Source: Crocodylus rhombifer (taxonomy: Eukaryota; Chordata; Crocodylia; Crocodylidae). From it: DNA of 64,000 nucleotides. Positions within the stretch are counted from its first letter, which is position 1; each line of letters starts with the position of its first letter. The notes below the pieces were generated by a model. That model did no database searches. It was not told the origin of the DNA and saw only the letters and a program-made list of their open reading frames with translations. Location: assembly GCA_038503035.1 (NCBI GenBank), contig JAVSML010024012.1:280595-344594 (forward strand), given 5' to 3'. Of this stretch, positions 34,935 to 48,082 are shown piece after piece. The translations under genes were made by a program, and so were the position numbers.

Positions 34935-37900
34935 GTAATCTCCCCCTCCTTGTCTCCCCTTCCCCTCCCTGCGCTCTCCAGCAGCGGCCCGGGCCTCCCA
35001 GCCCTGGCGGCCCGGTGTTGCCGGGAGCAGGGGGGATTCGCTCTTCTCCGGGAAGCGGCGAGTAAGTGACGAGCGGAGGGGTTTATTTCGTCTCCCCCCG
35101 CTCCTGCTGCCCCGGGGTGGGCGGCGGAGATCGGCTCGTCCCGGGCTGCCGGGAGGCGCAGGCCCGGTGGAGGGCGCAGGCCCGCCGGCCAGCGCCTTCA
35201 CTCCAGCTCGGGGATTAGAGAGGCGAAGCGGCTTCTCCGTGACAGGCCTCAACCCGGGGAGCAGCAGCGGCAGGAGGAGGAAACAATGCAATTAGCAGCA
35301 AACGTGCCCTGATCCTTTGCCATATTTACAACTTCTCTAGGGCCGGGGGGACGGTCCCAGCGCAGACAGTCCTCCGCGAAGTGGGAGAGCGGTGTGAGGA
35401 GCCGGGAAGGAGAGACAATGTAAATACCCAGAAACAAATAGAGCCATTATCCTCCCCGGGATCTTCTCCTGGCACAAACTCCAGGGTGAACCTTCAGAAG
35501 TTAATGAGACTAAATTTGTGTTCTTTAAAGAATGAATTTCTGAATTCCCTACCAATTGATTAGTGTGGCAATGGCCAAGTTTATTTATAACCTAAAACTA
35601 GCTCTTGTGGAATGATTGACACAAGGTGAGCACCTGCAGCCCCCAGGAAATACACATGGACAAATGTTTGAGATTGGTTACTAATGCAATCTCTACGTTT
35701 ATATGCTCAGTACATTACGTAAATATTAATATAGAAGAAATCCAGGGTTATGCTTTCTAATAAACTGAAGAAAAGGGAAAGGGGTTTTACAAAGTGTAGA
35801 ACTATGACATTTCGGGGATCAAGGTAAAGATGGGCCTTGCCCATATTTTAAGGATCAAGAAGCATTAAAATTGCTGAAAAGTAAAGAATGTTAAAAAGTA
35901 CAATCTTTTCTTGTCAGGACAGACCACTTTGAGGACCTGGGATTGTTATTGGCTGTTTGTGTCCCTGATATTTGAATATGTAATTAGGTGTCATCTTAAC
36001 AGGTCAAATGTGTCTGTAAATGGCTGGTGATTAAGTATCCCTTTTAATAAATAAATGGTAGCAAACTTAAGAGTAGAGTAAACATTGGATTTCTGTGTGT
36101 TGGAGTTAAAAATAGTGTTGAAAATCTTAGTAAATTTAAAGTAAATACTGTTAACTGATTAAAAAATATATATTTCCAGTTCAGCTGTACAGTTAGAGGG
36201 GAATTTAGCCTAATCCTGCTGTTGTAATACAAAGTTTCATATTTAATATTGAAAGGAAATTTATAAGTGGCTAAAGTGTAGCAACCTAGCCCCACTATTT
36301 TGTAGTGAGTTTTTTTTTTTTTTTTTTTTTTTAGTTGTTCAGTGAGATCTCTGGTAACAGTGTGTTGCTAATGTGTCTATAAAAGTAACTTTTTGGTGTT
36401 TTGTGCTCAGGGTCTTACTTATAAAGGATGTACTATCTTGCCTCTAAGCGTCCCAATACGTGTTTAAAGGGTGAAGTTAATATAGCTGTCACGTAGAAGG
36501 CGTGTTTTTAATGCTGTAAATCCGTGTAGTAGTCAGTAGCGTGTCCGTGATTTGTATTGGTCAGGGAGCAGTTTGAATTTTAAAAAGCCTGAAGATCCTG
36601 CTGAGCCCCAGCCCCGGCCTCCCTCCCTCCCACTAATCTCCCATTCCTGTCTTTGTGCTGCCTGGTCCTGTTAGACACTGTTTGCAACAGGGCCTCAGGC
36701 CTACATGCATGGAGGGGAACCATTTACACTCTGAAAAAGCAGCTTTTATTTTTAAACTTTATGAATTGCAGAGGGAGCCGCGAGTGTCTCTAATTGTCCC
36801 TCTCTGTGTGTGCAACTGAATCGCTGTTTTCTTTTGGGCAATAGCATGTGTGGAGGCCAAGTGTAGCAGTAGTTTACAGGAAAAGAAAGGACTGTGTAGA
36901 AATAGTAGTAGCACTTGGGTAGTTTTCATCATCAGGAAGCGACATTAGTTGTAGTGTTTCTTTCCTTGTTTGCTTAAAACAGGTCTTTAGTATGTGCAAA
37001 AATTTAGTTTCTGTTAGACCATGTTGATTTGTGCACTTCAGATTTTAAGGATGTTTGCTTTAAGTATGCAAGATGAGCTGGAATTGAGGTGTTGTAGTTC
37101 CTGTCAAGTCTTTCCCATAATATGTTCAGTGGCCTTTAAAAAATTTTTTAAAAACTTGCATTTCTACATATTTTTATCTTGTGTATGTAAAATAAGAGAC
37201 ACTTATAGACATGTTTTAATTTTAGCTGTGTATTTGTGTTTTGGGCTTATTTTTTCTTTAAGACACATGCAGTGTTGTAGATTAAATCTGAATTATCTGG
37301 TTCATCATTGGCTACTTAGTGATAAGTTTCTTAGGCTCAGAAAAATACATTTAAATGTCTGAAAATATTTTAAAAACTCACTTCTTAGCAAAGTGTGTAG
37401 AGTAAGATTTTTTCTTTTTTTGGTATGAAACAAAACAAAAACTAGGGGAAAACCAGAAGTATTTACATTTCATGCCTGCTTGATGGTAGGAGATTACATA
37501 CATGTCCAAGAAAACATCTAAGTGAAATATATGTATGACCAAAAAGAAAATGTCTTTAAAAAGAAGATAAATGCAGGTATTTAAATAAAGTGTATTAACA
37601 GAACATCTGTTAAATAAAAAGAAATGCAAAACTCTAGAACTCTTTGTTCAGAGATGATACCAACTCAGAAATCGCAAAAAAGCCCCACAGAACCCCAAAT
37701 TGTTTGTTGTTTTGTTTTTTGGTGTTTTTTTGGTATACATTTGTATTATTTGCAAGACTTCTAAGGTTATTCTGCCTGAAATAAAAGGAAGAGAAAAATA
37801 TATTTTTTAAGATTGTCTGTTTGTTTTGTGCATTTGATAATGCACTGTGTATTGTAGTTTATTTCCCATGTTTGGTCAGGTTTTTTCCTTTTCTCATTTT

Positions 37901-40867
37901 TGTGGTCTTATATCAAGTGTGATTTCCAGGAGAAAAATGGCAAGGAGTTTGAAGGAGAGGAGATATATATTCTGAAACTGCCTTTGGTGGTGGTGGTTTT
38001 GTGGTTTTAATTACCTGGAGCTCAAGTCAGTGGTATAACACTACCATGAATTATTGTTTGCTTACCTTTCAGATTTTTTAAACTTCAGTATGGTTTATGT
38101 AACTGTGAAAGTAAAACATAATTACAGAAACAAAAGTCTAGCAGGATATTCAGTTTTTGGTCCCAATCCCGCAATTGGTTTAAATGCATACTGACCCTTG
38201 CACCCATGTGTTGTCCCGGTGACCTCATTAGGACTCTGTTGGGTATAATGCCTACAGGGATCTAATTGCAGGATCAAGGCATTAGATGGTAATTTCTTCG
38301 GTCATGTTTTCTGTATATGTATGATGATTGGGACAATGCAATCTTGATCCTGATTGGGTCTTCAGGAACTAGTCTGAGCCACATATTGAAATGAGAAAGC
38401 TCTTGGTGCAGCTTAAGATGCAGAAAGCTATTAAGTTAGACACTTGCGCATATTTTGTAATACCAAAGTGATGACATTGAATTTCTATTCCAGGCTATAC
38501 CAGAAACAAACAAAAATCAGTGGGAAATTATTACCACTTCAGAAAGAGGAATTATTTTTTTTACATTTTCAGTTTGTAAAAGCAGAGAAGAAAAGTATTA
38601 AGTCTAAAAGTTCAGTTAAGTCATCTTATTTTAGGGACTGGATCTGCTGGGTACATGGTCTTTGTGCACATGTATGTTTGCATTTGGTTAGTAGTAATTG
38701 ACATAAATGTTCAGTTAAGCAATGCAAGACTCTGGTATGATGACTTCAGATTTAAGTGTGTGGGAAGAGGGGGTGGGAGAAGTGGGAAAGATTAACCAGT
38801 ATTAGAATAGCTATTTTGTTTCACAGAATGTGAAACCACAGAAAAACATTGTAGCATCTAGTGGCTGAAAGAATTGGCAGTTTGAATCTGATACTGTTTG
38901 GTTTGAATCTTGTGCTTCCCATTTCTTTATTAGAAAACTTACTATTCAGGTTAGCTCCTGATTTGGATGATGAAACAAACATGACAGTTCAACTTGTAGA
39001 GACATCTACAAGGGTATTATTGATATGGGTTCTCTGTGGAAACACCTTGCATAAAAGATGACCCTTTTAATCATCAAGAAACCCTTTAAAGAGGTAATTA
39101 TTAAAGGCCTGTACTCTGAAGACTTAGTGCTCTATTTAGTTAAATTTGTCTCTCTTTATTTCCTTTAGAGTTAAAAACAGCACAGTCTTGAAGAGGCAAA
39201 GCCTAACTGCACTCTCCAAATGCTTGTAGAGGACCCTGTTATGTTAGAACTGGTGCCCTTTTGCTGTACAAGGGGGTCAGAACTGGGGGAGGGGAGCAGG
39301 GTTTGAGAAGCTTGTGTGGGAACTATGCAGAATCTACAGTCCCTCTCACCTTGCTCCCACACTTAGCTAAGGAAAATCCCAGCAGCAGGGGAGAAGATTT
39401 TATCTTAAATGTACACATAAAATTATGTATCTTGTTGATATTGCAAACTGATTTAACATGAACAGGGCAACTTTAATTGAGGCCAATCTCTCAAGAAAAG
39501 AAAAATGCTTGAATTAGCATATCTTTCATGCTAAATGTGAGATTTGAGTACAGAGCCTTAAAAATAGATCTGGAAGCATTTCATTATATTTCTATCAATA
39601 TATGAGGTAAATTAGCTGTGTGTGTTGTTTCTTAGGGCTTATTCCTCCATAGATTCCAGAGAGTTTTCTGAAAGAGGGCCAGTCAGTCAGTCATAGGTTT
39701 TCAGAATAATTGCAGAATATTGGTAAGTTCTTATGTGAAAATTGTTTGCATGCATGCACGCACAGCCCACACAAACCAAATTAAAACAACACTCAAAGAA
39801 ATAAGAAAGAAAATTAAGGTTGCTCAAGGGGACCTTAATCCAGCCCTCTTGTATGTGCATCATGTCTTTATACCTTATTATGTATATTTTTCCCACAGCA
39901 TCCTTGTCTTGCTCAGTGCACAGGTTGGACAGTGCTTATTAGCTAGCAATACATATAGCAACATGGTAAAAAAAATATTTTTATCTGTATCTTATTCAGT
40001 TTGTAACCCTTTGCTTTTCATATACCTGTTTGTTTTTAATTATGCTATCCAAATCCTGCACTGAATATGGGATTGTTTTCTCATGGGCTTTTCTATAACG
40101 CTTATTACTGAAGTAGCTCAATGTTTCACAAACTGTAAAGAATTCAGCCTCTCTGCCCCTATGAGGTTATAACGTATCACTTCCACTTGATAGTTGGAGT
40201 CTGGAAGCACAGAAATACAAAAATAATAAAAAAGTTTCTGTGCATCTTGGACATCCCATTTGAGATGACAGGTGCCTGATTTTTCAGTACCATATATTTT
40301 TATGCCACTTAATATGTTTAAAACACAGTTCCCTTTGATTTCACTTGCAGTTATGAGTGGCAATTGTGAGAATTTTTACAAGTGAGGCTCAAGGTATTAC
40401 GACCTATACACAGAGTGAATGTCATGTAATTAATGGCAACACCTGAAAATTTGGTTTAAATGATATATATGTCCAGTATCACAAAGGAACTCTGATAGAG
40501 GAAGGGATAGAATCTAGTTCTCCAGGGTGGCACAGCACCACCTGTAAGTTGTGAAGTTCCAAACTTTATTAACAGAAGTGAGTGAGAAATGGTTTTCTTT
40601 TCCTGTAAAACTTCTGATATCTAAAAAAAAATGTTTCATTGTGGTGCAGTTTTTTTTTGAAGTTTATTATTAGCAACCAGAAACAGAAAAACAGACGGAC
40701 TCCTACCCCACAAAATCTAATAGGTTAGTGCATCGGAGATGTTTTGGAACTGGATTCAAATTACTGCTGTCCTGATTTGAAGTAGGAACTTGAAACTGTA
40801 TCCCACATGAATGAACTGACTGTCAACTATTGTCTGTGCCGGCGTGCCTCTTCCTGTGTCTCTTAGC
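34935..40867 (+). other. Start of putative intron 1, repeat-poor
   Basis: The stretch begins GC-rich (to about 35345) and then turns AT-rich with T-runs (T23 at 36310-36332). I see no coding exon and no recognised transposon. The repeat-poor 5 kb just downstream of the promoter could include intronic regulatory DNA. Confidence 0.45.
36310..36332 (+). repeat. Poly-T tract (T23)
   Basis: A homopolymer run with no adjacent retroposon or target duplication, so it is a simple repeat. Confidence 0.95.
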
Positions 40868-41055
40868 CCCGCTCCTACATGTTATATTTATGCCATGATT
40901 AATATGTTAATTGCAGCATAAATGGAAAGGGTGCTACACGTACACCCTATTTACACTGCCATAAAATGATAAACAAGCTGTAGAAGTGTTCCATGTATAA
41001 TATAGAACATTGTTATGGCTAGTTGTATGGCACATTAAACTTAACATGTGGCCAG
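40868..41055. mobile_element. Possible AT-rich MITE
   Basis: CTACATGTTATATTTATGCC near 40874 resembles the reverse complement of the other side, CACATGTTAAGTTTAATGTG (about 41033-41052). A TTAATATGTTAATTG core and several ATAAATG/CATTTAT pairs are inside. The ends are poorly defined. Confidence 0.35.
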
Positions 41056-41420
41056 GATTGATTATCAGCTGATTGTTGGCCTGGGTTCAGGACTACAGTG
41101 GGGTCTGGAGCCACCCCCTGTGCGGCCCTGACCTCGGGAGCACTGATCAGCTGATTGACAGCCCCAGACTAAGGTAGGCAGCAGGGAGCTGAAGGCCTTC
41201 TCTTCTGGGAACTTTAAACCCAGCACTCACAATTTGTGGACAGGCTACTGGATGTGGGGAATCAGAGGCTTCCAGTGGGGGAGACGAAGAGCTTCCCCAC
41301 CTGGAACTTTAAACTGGTCCAGACCTGTGCCCAGAGCTTTCCAGGGTGGGACTAACAATCAGCTGATTGTCAGCCTGCCACCCTGGTTTCAACTTGCCTG
41401 TGCAGGGGGAACCTAGGATT
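41056..41420. repeat. Repeat with ATCAGCTGAT palindromes and GGAACTTTAAAC motifs
   Basis: ATCAGCTGATTGT (41064 and 41359) and ATCAGCTGATTGA (41147) are three copies of one palindromic word. GGGAACTTTAAACCCAG (41208) and GGAACTTTAAACTGG (41301) are two copies of another. GAGGCTTCCAGTGGGGGAGA and GAAGAGCTTCCCCACCTGG lie between them. The structure suggests a GC-rich non-autonomous element or its inner repeats, of unknown family. Confidence 0.55.
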
Positions 41421-41427
41421 GTGATCT

Positions 41428-41560
41428 AGAGTAGATATAGTTTGGTGGCTGCATCACTACTTGGAGTGTAGGAGACCCACATTCAAATATCTGTGATGTC
41501 ATCCTAGATGTATGCCTTAGTCACTGGGCTATTAGCTGCTCAGTGCAGAAGGGAGAAGTG
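41428..41560 (+). mobile_element. SINE-like (tRNA-type/MIR-like) fragment
   Basis: GGCTGCATCACTACTTGGAG then GTAGGAGACCCACATTCAAAT resembles the A- and B-box spacing of tRNA-derived SINEs (B box consensus GTTCRANNC, here ATTCAAATA). CCTTAGTCACTGGGCTATTA downstream matches the common sauropsid continuation. It is short, diverged and not folded as a tRNA. Confidence 0.4.
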
Positions 41561-44500
41561 CTTTATGTTTAAAACCAGATATTCCTTTCTGAAGCTAAGG
41601 AGCCTTTTCTGATGAAAATGTTGCCAAGATTGGCATTTTTCCCATAAAAGACTTCGGTTTTGACAAAGTAGAATTTTTGGGTGAAATGTTTTGTATCAGA
41701 TAATTCCAAACTAGCTTATATTCACTATACACTTTTCCACTTCCTCAGCTTCCTTCAAGCTAAGATCCTACAGGCAGGAATCTCATTTACTAAATGATTC
41801 TGATTGATTTCCAGAACATCATTTTTCATATTGTATACTCTGAATGAGGGTAGGGATCATGTGGGGACTGAAATTCAAAACCGTGGCATAATTCATAACA
41901 GGGCTGAATTAGGATGGCATAGTTGACCTTAATTCTGGCATTTTAATGTATCAATGCTTTGCATCTTTAACCTTATTTTATAGTAGTGGTATTAATACAC
42001 TATTTATTAAGCCTTTAAAAAAAAACAAACTAAAGAAGAAAATGCCATTTTGTGAAAGGAGCTTGACTACCATCTCTTTCTGGTAGGGTTTGATCCTTTA
42101 GATTCACAGCACAGACCTCTATTACTCATGCTAATGGAATAGCTGGTATCAGTAATAGGCAGTTACCAATGCTGACTGGAGGGAGTGAGATTGTTATGAA
42201 ACCTAGTGGCAAAAATGTGTAGTTTGTTTGGCAGCAGTGGAATGCTCTATCAGAAATTCAAGATTCTAGTCCAAGTTCTGGAAGGGATTGTCCCTTAGTG
42301 GTTACAAACATCTTTACCCCTGTCCTGTTTTTTTTAGTCAAGGCAGATAGAAGAGGAGCAAAAAGAATCTGTCTGCCTGGATGCCTACAAAGAGAGCATT
42401 AAGATAATGCTACAATCAAACTTGCTCTTGTTAGGTGTCACAGCAACCTTGAAAGCCAGGGGAAGGAAGCTGGAGGATGTTGGGAGAATCCTGCTGCCTG
42501 ACTGACAAAACTTCAGTGAGCATATGAAGATTTCAGTTTCCAGAAACTTAAAACTTAAGCAGTTTGGAAGGGTTTTTGCTGTACCTGTCTGACTCAGGGA
42601 TGACCCTTTCCCTACTCGCCCACAATGTCAGATTCTTGTTTCAAAGCTTGGAATTGATGCAGCTTCTCAGATGATGGCAAAGCTTTTTTTTAATATTGGC
42701 AAAATAATGTATTTTTCTCTAAACTTATTCTCAGTAACAGCTGATCCATTTTAGAGAAAAAAAAAATCCAAAACAGTTCAGCTTGAAGGGATGGAAAATT
42801 TTAGCCCAAATGATAAAAGTTTGGCAAAGTTGTAAGCAATTGAAAATGGGTTGTAACTGAAGTTTTGGCCAAATTTATAATAAATGTTGCTACTGCTTCT
42901 GTCCATAATTATGTGCAGGGCTGTGAGCACCACCTACTGAGGTTTCTTGAACACATCCCATTAGAAGCACTGTTTTTCATTTCTTATTAATTTGCCAAAC
43001 TCTAATCATTTGGACCACAATTTCTGCACTGGATGTCTGTCTTAAAACTCTCTTGAAAAACTTTAAATAGTCGATTTTCTTTTTTTATTAGATGAGTCTA
43101 GGGAAAATATTATTTTGTTCTTGTGAAAAGGCTGCTTTTCTTTGAGTAGCATTATCACCCCCGTTATTTGGAGTAAGGATTTGTGTCGGGTGCCATAGAA
43201 GGCACATCCCTATGAAAATCTGACCAAATTTGGTCATGCTTTGAAAAAGTCAGTGCTCGCATGCTCCAACTTTGATTTTAGCAGCTCAAATTGAAAATTC
43301 TTTGCAGACTGAGCAAGACTTTCTTTCTTGTACTTGTAGTGTTGGTTATGTCTGGATCTGGCACTATGCACCTGAATGGGAAGCAAAGAGATACCTCTGC
43401 TAGGGCAAGGCAAAATCTGCTGCCTGACTCAACTGTAGAGGGAACAGTGGAACTGGAAAGGTGGATCAGTGGTAGGGGAGCAGATTGGAACAAAGAGCCT
43501 CTGTGAAAGGCCTGGACCCAGCATTTGGGATGTGGAGTGAGTGAGGGCTGGAGAGGGAAATGGGTGACTGGGTCCATTTTTGATTGGGTAAAGGTGGTAG
43601 AGGAGGGGAAACTGGAAGACACTGGGTGAGAAATTGAGGAAACAGGTTGTTGAAATTGGATGAGTATGGAGAAAAGTCGGGGCCTGAAGCTAGGGGAGGG
43701 AGGCATATCCTCAGGGGCACAGAGGAGAGAGACTAGATGAGATGGAGTAGAAGACTTTGCCTCAGAGCACAATCCTCTCCAGATCCTGGAGTGGAATATG
43801 AAATCTCTTACTCTTGCTATTCCTGCACCATCACCACATTGTTGGAATTACTGGGGCAACATTTAACTGTTGAAACCATGAGGCCATCTTCTCTCTCTGC
43901 TATTCCCTGCCTCATTCACTTAACATTCTTCAACTTTTGCTACCATGTGAAATGAGTCCAACAGACAATAGCATCCTTTACTATGCAGTCTCGGTGGATC
44001 CTTAAAGCAGGTCCACCCCACTCCCTGAATGATAAAAAGAGTTCAGTAAGAAAAATGGTATGTGATCTTGTATTTGGAAACTGTTAAAATGCATAGGCAT
44101 GTGGCATTGAATTAAGGCTGTATAGGCTTTTGAGCACTTGACTTTTGACACCTTAATCTTTTCACAGATTTTTTTGGGTGGGCATAATATAAAATAGCTG
44201 TGATTTGATTTATTGACAGTGTTAGTTGTATGTGTTGAAGTAAAGTCTCTGTTAACTTTGCTGTATTTTGGTGGCTTGTTTGAATGTCGCTTCCTCAAAC
44301 ATAATTAACAATGTGTATATATTACGTATACCTGTGCATATGACTATAACTTGTTTTTAAGCCCTGCCACCTAAATAAACTACCATAATACAATAAGATA
44401 AACCTAATTTTAGTCTTGACTGTCATAACACACGAAATTCTGGGATTAGATCCAAAGAAGGACCTAAGCATTGTGATGCTGAGTTGTAGTGCCTTGCTTC

Positions 44501-44689
44501 CAGAATGGAGTCCACAGTTCTGAATTGGGTATCTAGGGTCCTAGCCCAATTCTTGGCACCTCAGAACAGAATTCACAAGAGTTCACTGCTGAGCTCTGAT
44601 GTTTGCTAAAGCTAATTGAAAGGAAGTGTTAGAGGGCGTGTCTTATTCTGTCCTCCCAGAAACTTTGCTCCCATGGGCATATGCAGCTT
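41561..44689. other. Intronic DNA with probable unclassified old repeats
   Basis: Stretches near 42780-42960, 43170-43260 and 43290-43760 look like decayed interspersed repeats (for example purine-rich GGGAGGGAGGCATATCC) but I cannot name them. A 164-aa minus-strand frame at 43278-43772 lies wholly in such sequence and shows no domain. Confidence 0.35.
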
Positions 44690-44921
44690 GGCAACCTATA
44701 GCCTGTAGGCTAGATCTGGCCTGTGGAACTATTGGATCCAGCCTGTATATGTAGGGCTTAGGCAGTATTTGACAATAGGGGGCTTCATCTTCAGGTGCTT
44801 TCACCATGCTGTCATGGGGACAGGTGCCAACTGTGGGTGGGTCTTAGCACCCTCCCTCTTGGCTCTGATCTGGTTGTGGGTCATTCTGACTCTCGGCCAG
44901 AAAATGTTGCCTACTCATGCT
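44690..44921. mobile_element. Degenerate hAT-type MITE
   Basis: GGCAACCTATAGCCTGTAGG with GATCTGGCCTGTGGAAC on the left and GGCCAGAAAATGTTGCCTAC on the right mirror the ends of the element at 49145-49799. It is strongly diverged. Confidence 0.5.
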
Positions 44922-46112
44922 TTAGTCAATACAATTTAAATTAAAAATAAATGTTGAAATATGCTTATTTCACATGTGGAATCACTAGCTTTAAACACTT
45001 ATAAATATATTTGCTTAAAATACTTATTTGTATAACAAAGTTGAAAGAATTCTGATCTGTTGGATAAGAATAGTTGTAGTTTATTAGACTTCAGTGCCTG
45101 CAAATATTCTTTTTTTCTTGGATTTGATAGTATCAGTATTTTTAAGCTGCTGTTGTTCAGCATGTAGTTTAACAAAATGAAGAATGCAGTTCCTATGTTG
45201 CTATTGTAGTGGTGGTTTAAAAAAAAAGAGCTCTGAAAAGTGACCCTGTAAAATAGCATCTGTGGGGCTCTGTATTTGTATCAGTGATTTGCAGATTAAA
45301 CATGTTCAGTTTACAAATAGAAATCATGTATTCCAACTTCCAACCCTGCAAACTTAGCTTAGCCTCTGATGGCCAAGCTGGATTCTTTCCATCATGTGCA
45401 TCATCGTGATTAATAAAGAGTCTGCAGGCCAAATTAGGCCCACAATTTAACCCATGTGAATTCATTGTTGTCAGACAGAGCTTTCAGTGATACGTATGTA
45501 AATACATTGCTCTAAGTAGGGGTGTACAGGTGGAGCTGATAGGAATATAAAAATAAACAGAATAGCTTAGTAGAATGGTATAGAATTCTCAGAGTAGTTT
45601 TAGGCGTGTGACCCTGCAAATCCCACAGGATTAAAATATGGTAAAGTATTCAGAAGTTACAAATATGAAGACACAGTGGAAAAGATCTATTAAGAAAGTT
45701 CTTGTGTAATCACGTTACAGACTAGACTCATGCTGTAACTCCAGTGCCACTTTAACTTCTCTGTGCTGGTTATACAACAATATTATATAGAACAGAGTAT
45801 GTGTTTAATTTGGTTTTTGTTACAATTGTTAAACATTTTATCACTTATTCAGGGATTTTTTTTTCTTGCTGAAATCATGTCTTTCCTTGAGCAACTGTAA
45901 GCTGATAAAATATAAAGATAACTTCCCAGTGGCTGTAATACCTTTAAAATAACTTTGAATGCTGATTAATCTGCTAAACTTTCAAAATTTTAACCATGTG
46001 TGAGAACATCATCTTAAAGTTGTACCACTATTTTCTTTCTTTAATGCTTTATGATATTTATTTAACACTCTCAGATAGTAGCTTCTTATAATTTTAAGTG
46101 ATTTTAAATTTG

Positions 46113-46114
<2 letters not shown>
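44922..46114. other. AT-rich intronic DNA
   Basis: Nothing recognised. Confidence 0.4.

Positions 46115-46155
<41 letters not shown>
46115..46155 (+). repeat. (TG)n microsatellite
   Basis: An uninterrupted 41-bp TG dinucleotide run, ending in TATGTATACACATGCATG. Confidence 0.98.
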
Positions 46156-46159
<4 letters not shown>

Positions 46160-46768
46160 ATACACATGCATGTGAACTGCGTACTCTTATTACATGGGCA
46201 CTGAAAAAGGGAAGACCCATACTTCAAAACCTGCCTTAAAATCTTGTGCAGAAGTCATAACTACTTACTTAACATGATGCCATGCCAACTTACAGAGGCA
46301 TAAAAATAGTCCTGTACAGAAGATCTAAGGGAGGAGGTGTGATATGAAGAAATGTTAAGAGGGATCAGGGGAGCCGATATTTTTTAAAATGAAAACCTGG
46401 AAAAAAGCATGTAAATTTAATATAGGAAACTAAGGTGGTGAGAGCCTGTGTAGCAATAATTTGTTTATTAGCACAGATTGATGTGGCAAGACCTAAATAT
46501 TTCAGTATGTGCCAAAGCATGTAGTCAGTGATGTCCATCCAGTGGTCTGAGAAGGCTACTTATAGCCCTTAGGCTCTAATTTGTGGCCTTTGCTGGCAAC
46601 TGATTTCAAGTTGGGGGAGGGGGGGGGAAAGGGATTTTGAATGAAGATTTGGTCCTTGAGTCATACTCTGTGATTATTTTTTAAGATGAAGAGTTTGAAT
46701 CTGTGGAAACAAGGTGAGAGAGGCTGTTTCAACTGCAGTGCTAGGAACAGCTCCGGTGTTAACTATTG

Positions 46769-46934
46769 CAGTGGTCTCCAAACTTTTTTGATCGCACACA
46801 CCTATCAGTAAAAAAATTTTGAGCACACCCCCCCAATATATGTATATTTATATAAATATACATATAAATAGAAGTTCTAATATTTTCTTCCCACACCTCA
46901 ATGGATCATCTTGTGTGCCCCCTGGAGGCCACTG
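46769..46934. mobile_element. Short hAT-type MITE
   Basis: Terminal inverted repeats CAGTGGTCTCCAAAC and (reverse-complemented) CAGTGGCCTCCAGGG are clear. The 166-bp element has an AT-rich centre (ATATATGTATATTTATATAA). The possible 8-bp flanks AACTATTG / GTCTGTTG match only partly. Confidence 0.75.
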
Positions 46935-47144
46935 GTCTGTTGTATCATGGAGATGAAGTTGGAAGAGTAAAGTTTTAATTTCATAGCTAAAGAGCAGGTA
47001 GGGTATTATTTGGCTCTGTCTGAACCTAGCAAAGGATTATTGCCCCTCTCATATGATCAACCAACACAGTTCAGGAAAGGGCAAAAAGAGGGGAAGCTAA
47101 GAGCTCAGCAACTATTGTGCTAGTCATGATATGAGAGAGAAAAA

Positions 47145-47200
47145 AATAGGTCTGGAAGGGACCTCTAGATATCTAGTCCTGCCCTCAAAATTGGGTTGAA
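47145..47200 (-). mobile_element. CR1 LINE tail remnant
   Basis: AGGTCTGGAAGGGACCTCTA followed by ATCTAGTCCTGCCCTCAA is the reversed CR1 3' terminus. Nothing clearly CR1 continues beyond about 47200, so it is a very short 5'-truncated copy. Confidence 0.7.
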
Positions 47201-48082
47201 GTAGTGCGAGAATTGTTCTATCCTGATCCAGCTCAGGTGGATATGGTCTTCACAGCACTGTGTCAAATGAGGACAGTTGCAGCGCTTCATACCTTGACCA
47301 TTGTTGCTTTCAACACCCAACATGATCTCTGTTCTAGTGTCTTCTGCGAGTGCAGTAGCAGCCAACTATATTAGTACAGTACTCTACCCTGCGAATTCTC
47401 CATATTAGAGGAATTCCAGTATAGAGCAAACACATGGCTTTTGTTTCCGGAATCGCTGAGAATCTGCCCCAGATCACCCTGTGACTTTTGTGATATAATA
47501 CTAGGCCCTCATGATAAAAAAGAGATGGTTGTATTTGGCTTTCATCTCAAAGAAGAATGCAAAAACATTTTGACCAATTTGTGCTATGGGTAGCTCGCTC
47601 TTCCTTATATATATGAAATAGCGGGGAAAACAAGGCTTTGCATACCATATCCATTTTTTTCCTTTTACTTTTCAGTACTTGATTGTAGTCAGTTACCCCA
47701 CAACTTTCCTTTATCTCCTAACTGGATAACTTGTAGACTTGTATACATACAAGGCATTTTTTTTTTAGTAAACATTTGAGTTTCAGATGTTTCAAAGTAG
47801 GGTTGCAGTATTGTTATAGCTGTGATGGTCCAGGAAGTGTGCGAGAGGAAGAGGCAGATGCAAGCTGAGCTAAATAGTTTTTCGGTTTTAGACACCTTTT
47901 AAATGCAAAGAGGAGATTTGTCCCATATATAACTGCAAATTAGTAATTTTTTATATGGAATACTTATGTCTTCAGATTACTTTAAATATTGAATTCTGTA
48001 TTTTTCAGAATCTGGTTATGTTGCAACATTGAGATTGACCATCCATCTTTTTATAAAGAATACATGCTTGCTCTATTTAAAA
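47201..48082. other. Unassigned intronic DNA
   Basis: Nothing recognised with confidence. Confidence 0.4.

Larger units (their letters stand above)
33960..35345. promoter_or_regulatory. CpG island promoter
   Basis: There is an abrupt switch from AT-rich DNA to sequence very rich in CpG, CGG and CCGGCC between about 34.0 and 35.3 kb, the only such block in the window. It holds an ETS-type motif (34429-34436), repeated GGCCCGG (34622-34660), a (CGG)8 tract and a splice donor. This is the usual appearance of a vertebrate housekeeping or broadly expressed gene promoter. There is no TATA box near the inferred start. Transcription to the right is inferred from the donor at 34935; divergent transcription to the left is possible. 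Confidence 0.9.

Noticed and set aside
36310..36332. Poly-T as the tail of a minus-strand processed pseudogene
   Set aside because: The adjacent sequence shows no coding homology and no target duplication.
41428..41560. tRNA gene
   Set aside because: Only B-box-like text; no cloverleaf. A diverged SINE is more likely.
43278..43772. 164-aa minus-strand frame
   Set aside because: Ser/Pro/Phe-rich translation of a purine-rich decayed repeat; no exon signals or domains.
46115..46155. CRISPR-like or coding repeat (HTHTHT peptide)
   Set aside because: It is a plain TG microsatellite; no spacer/repeat array exists anywhere in the window.
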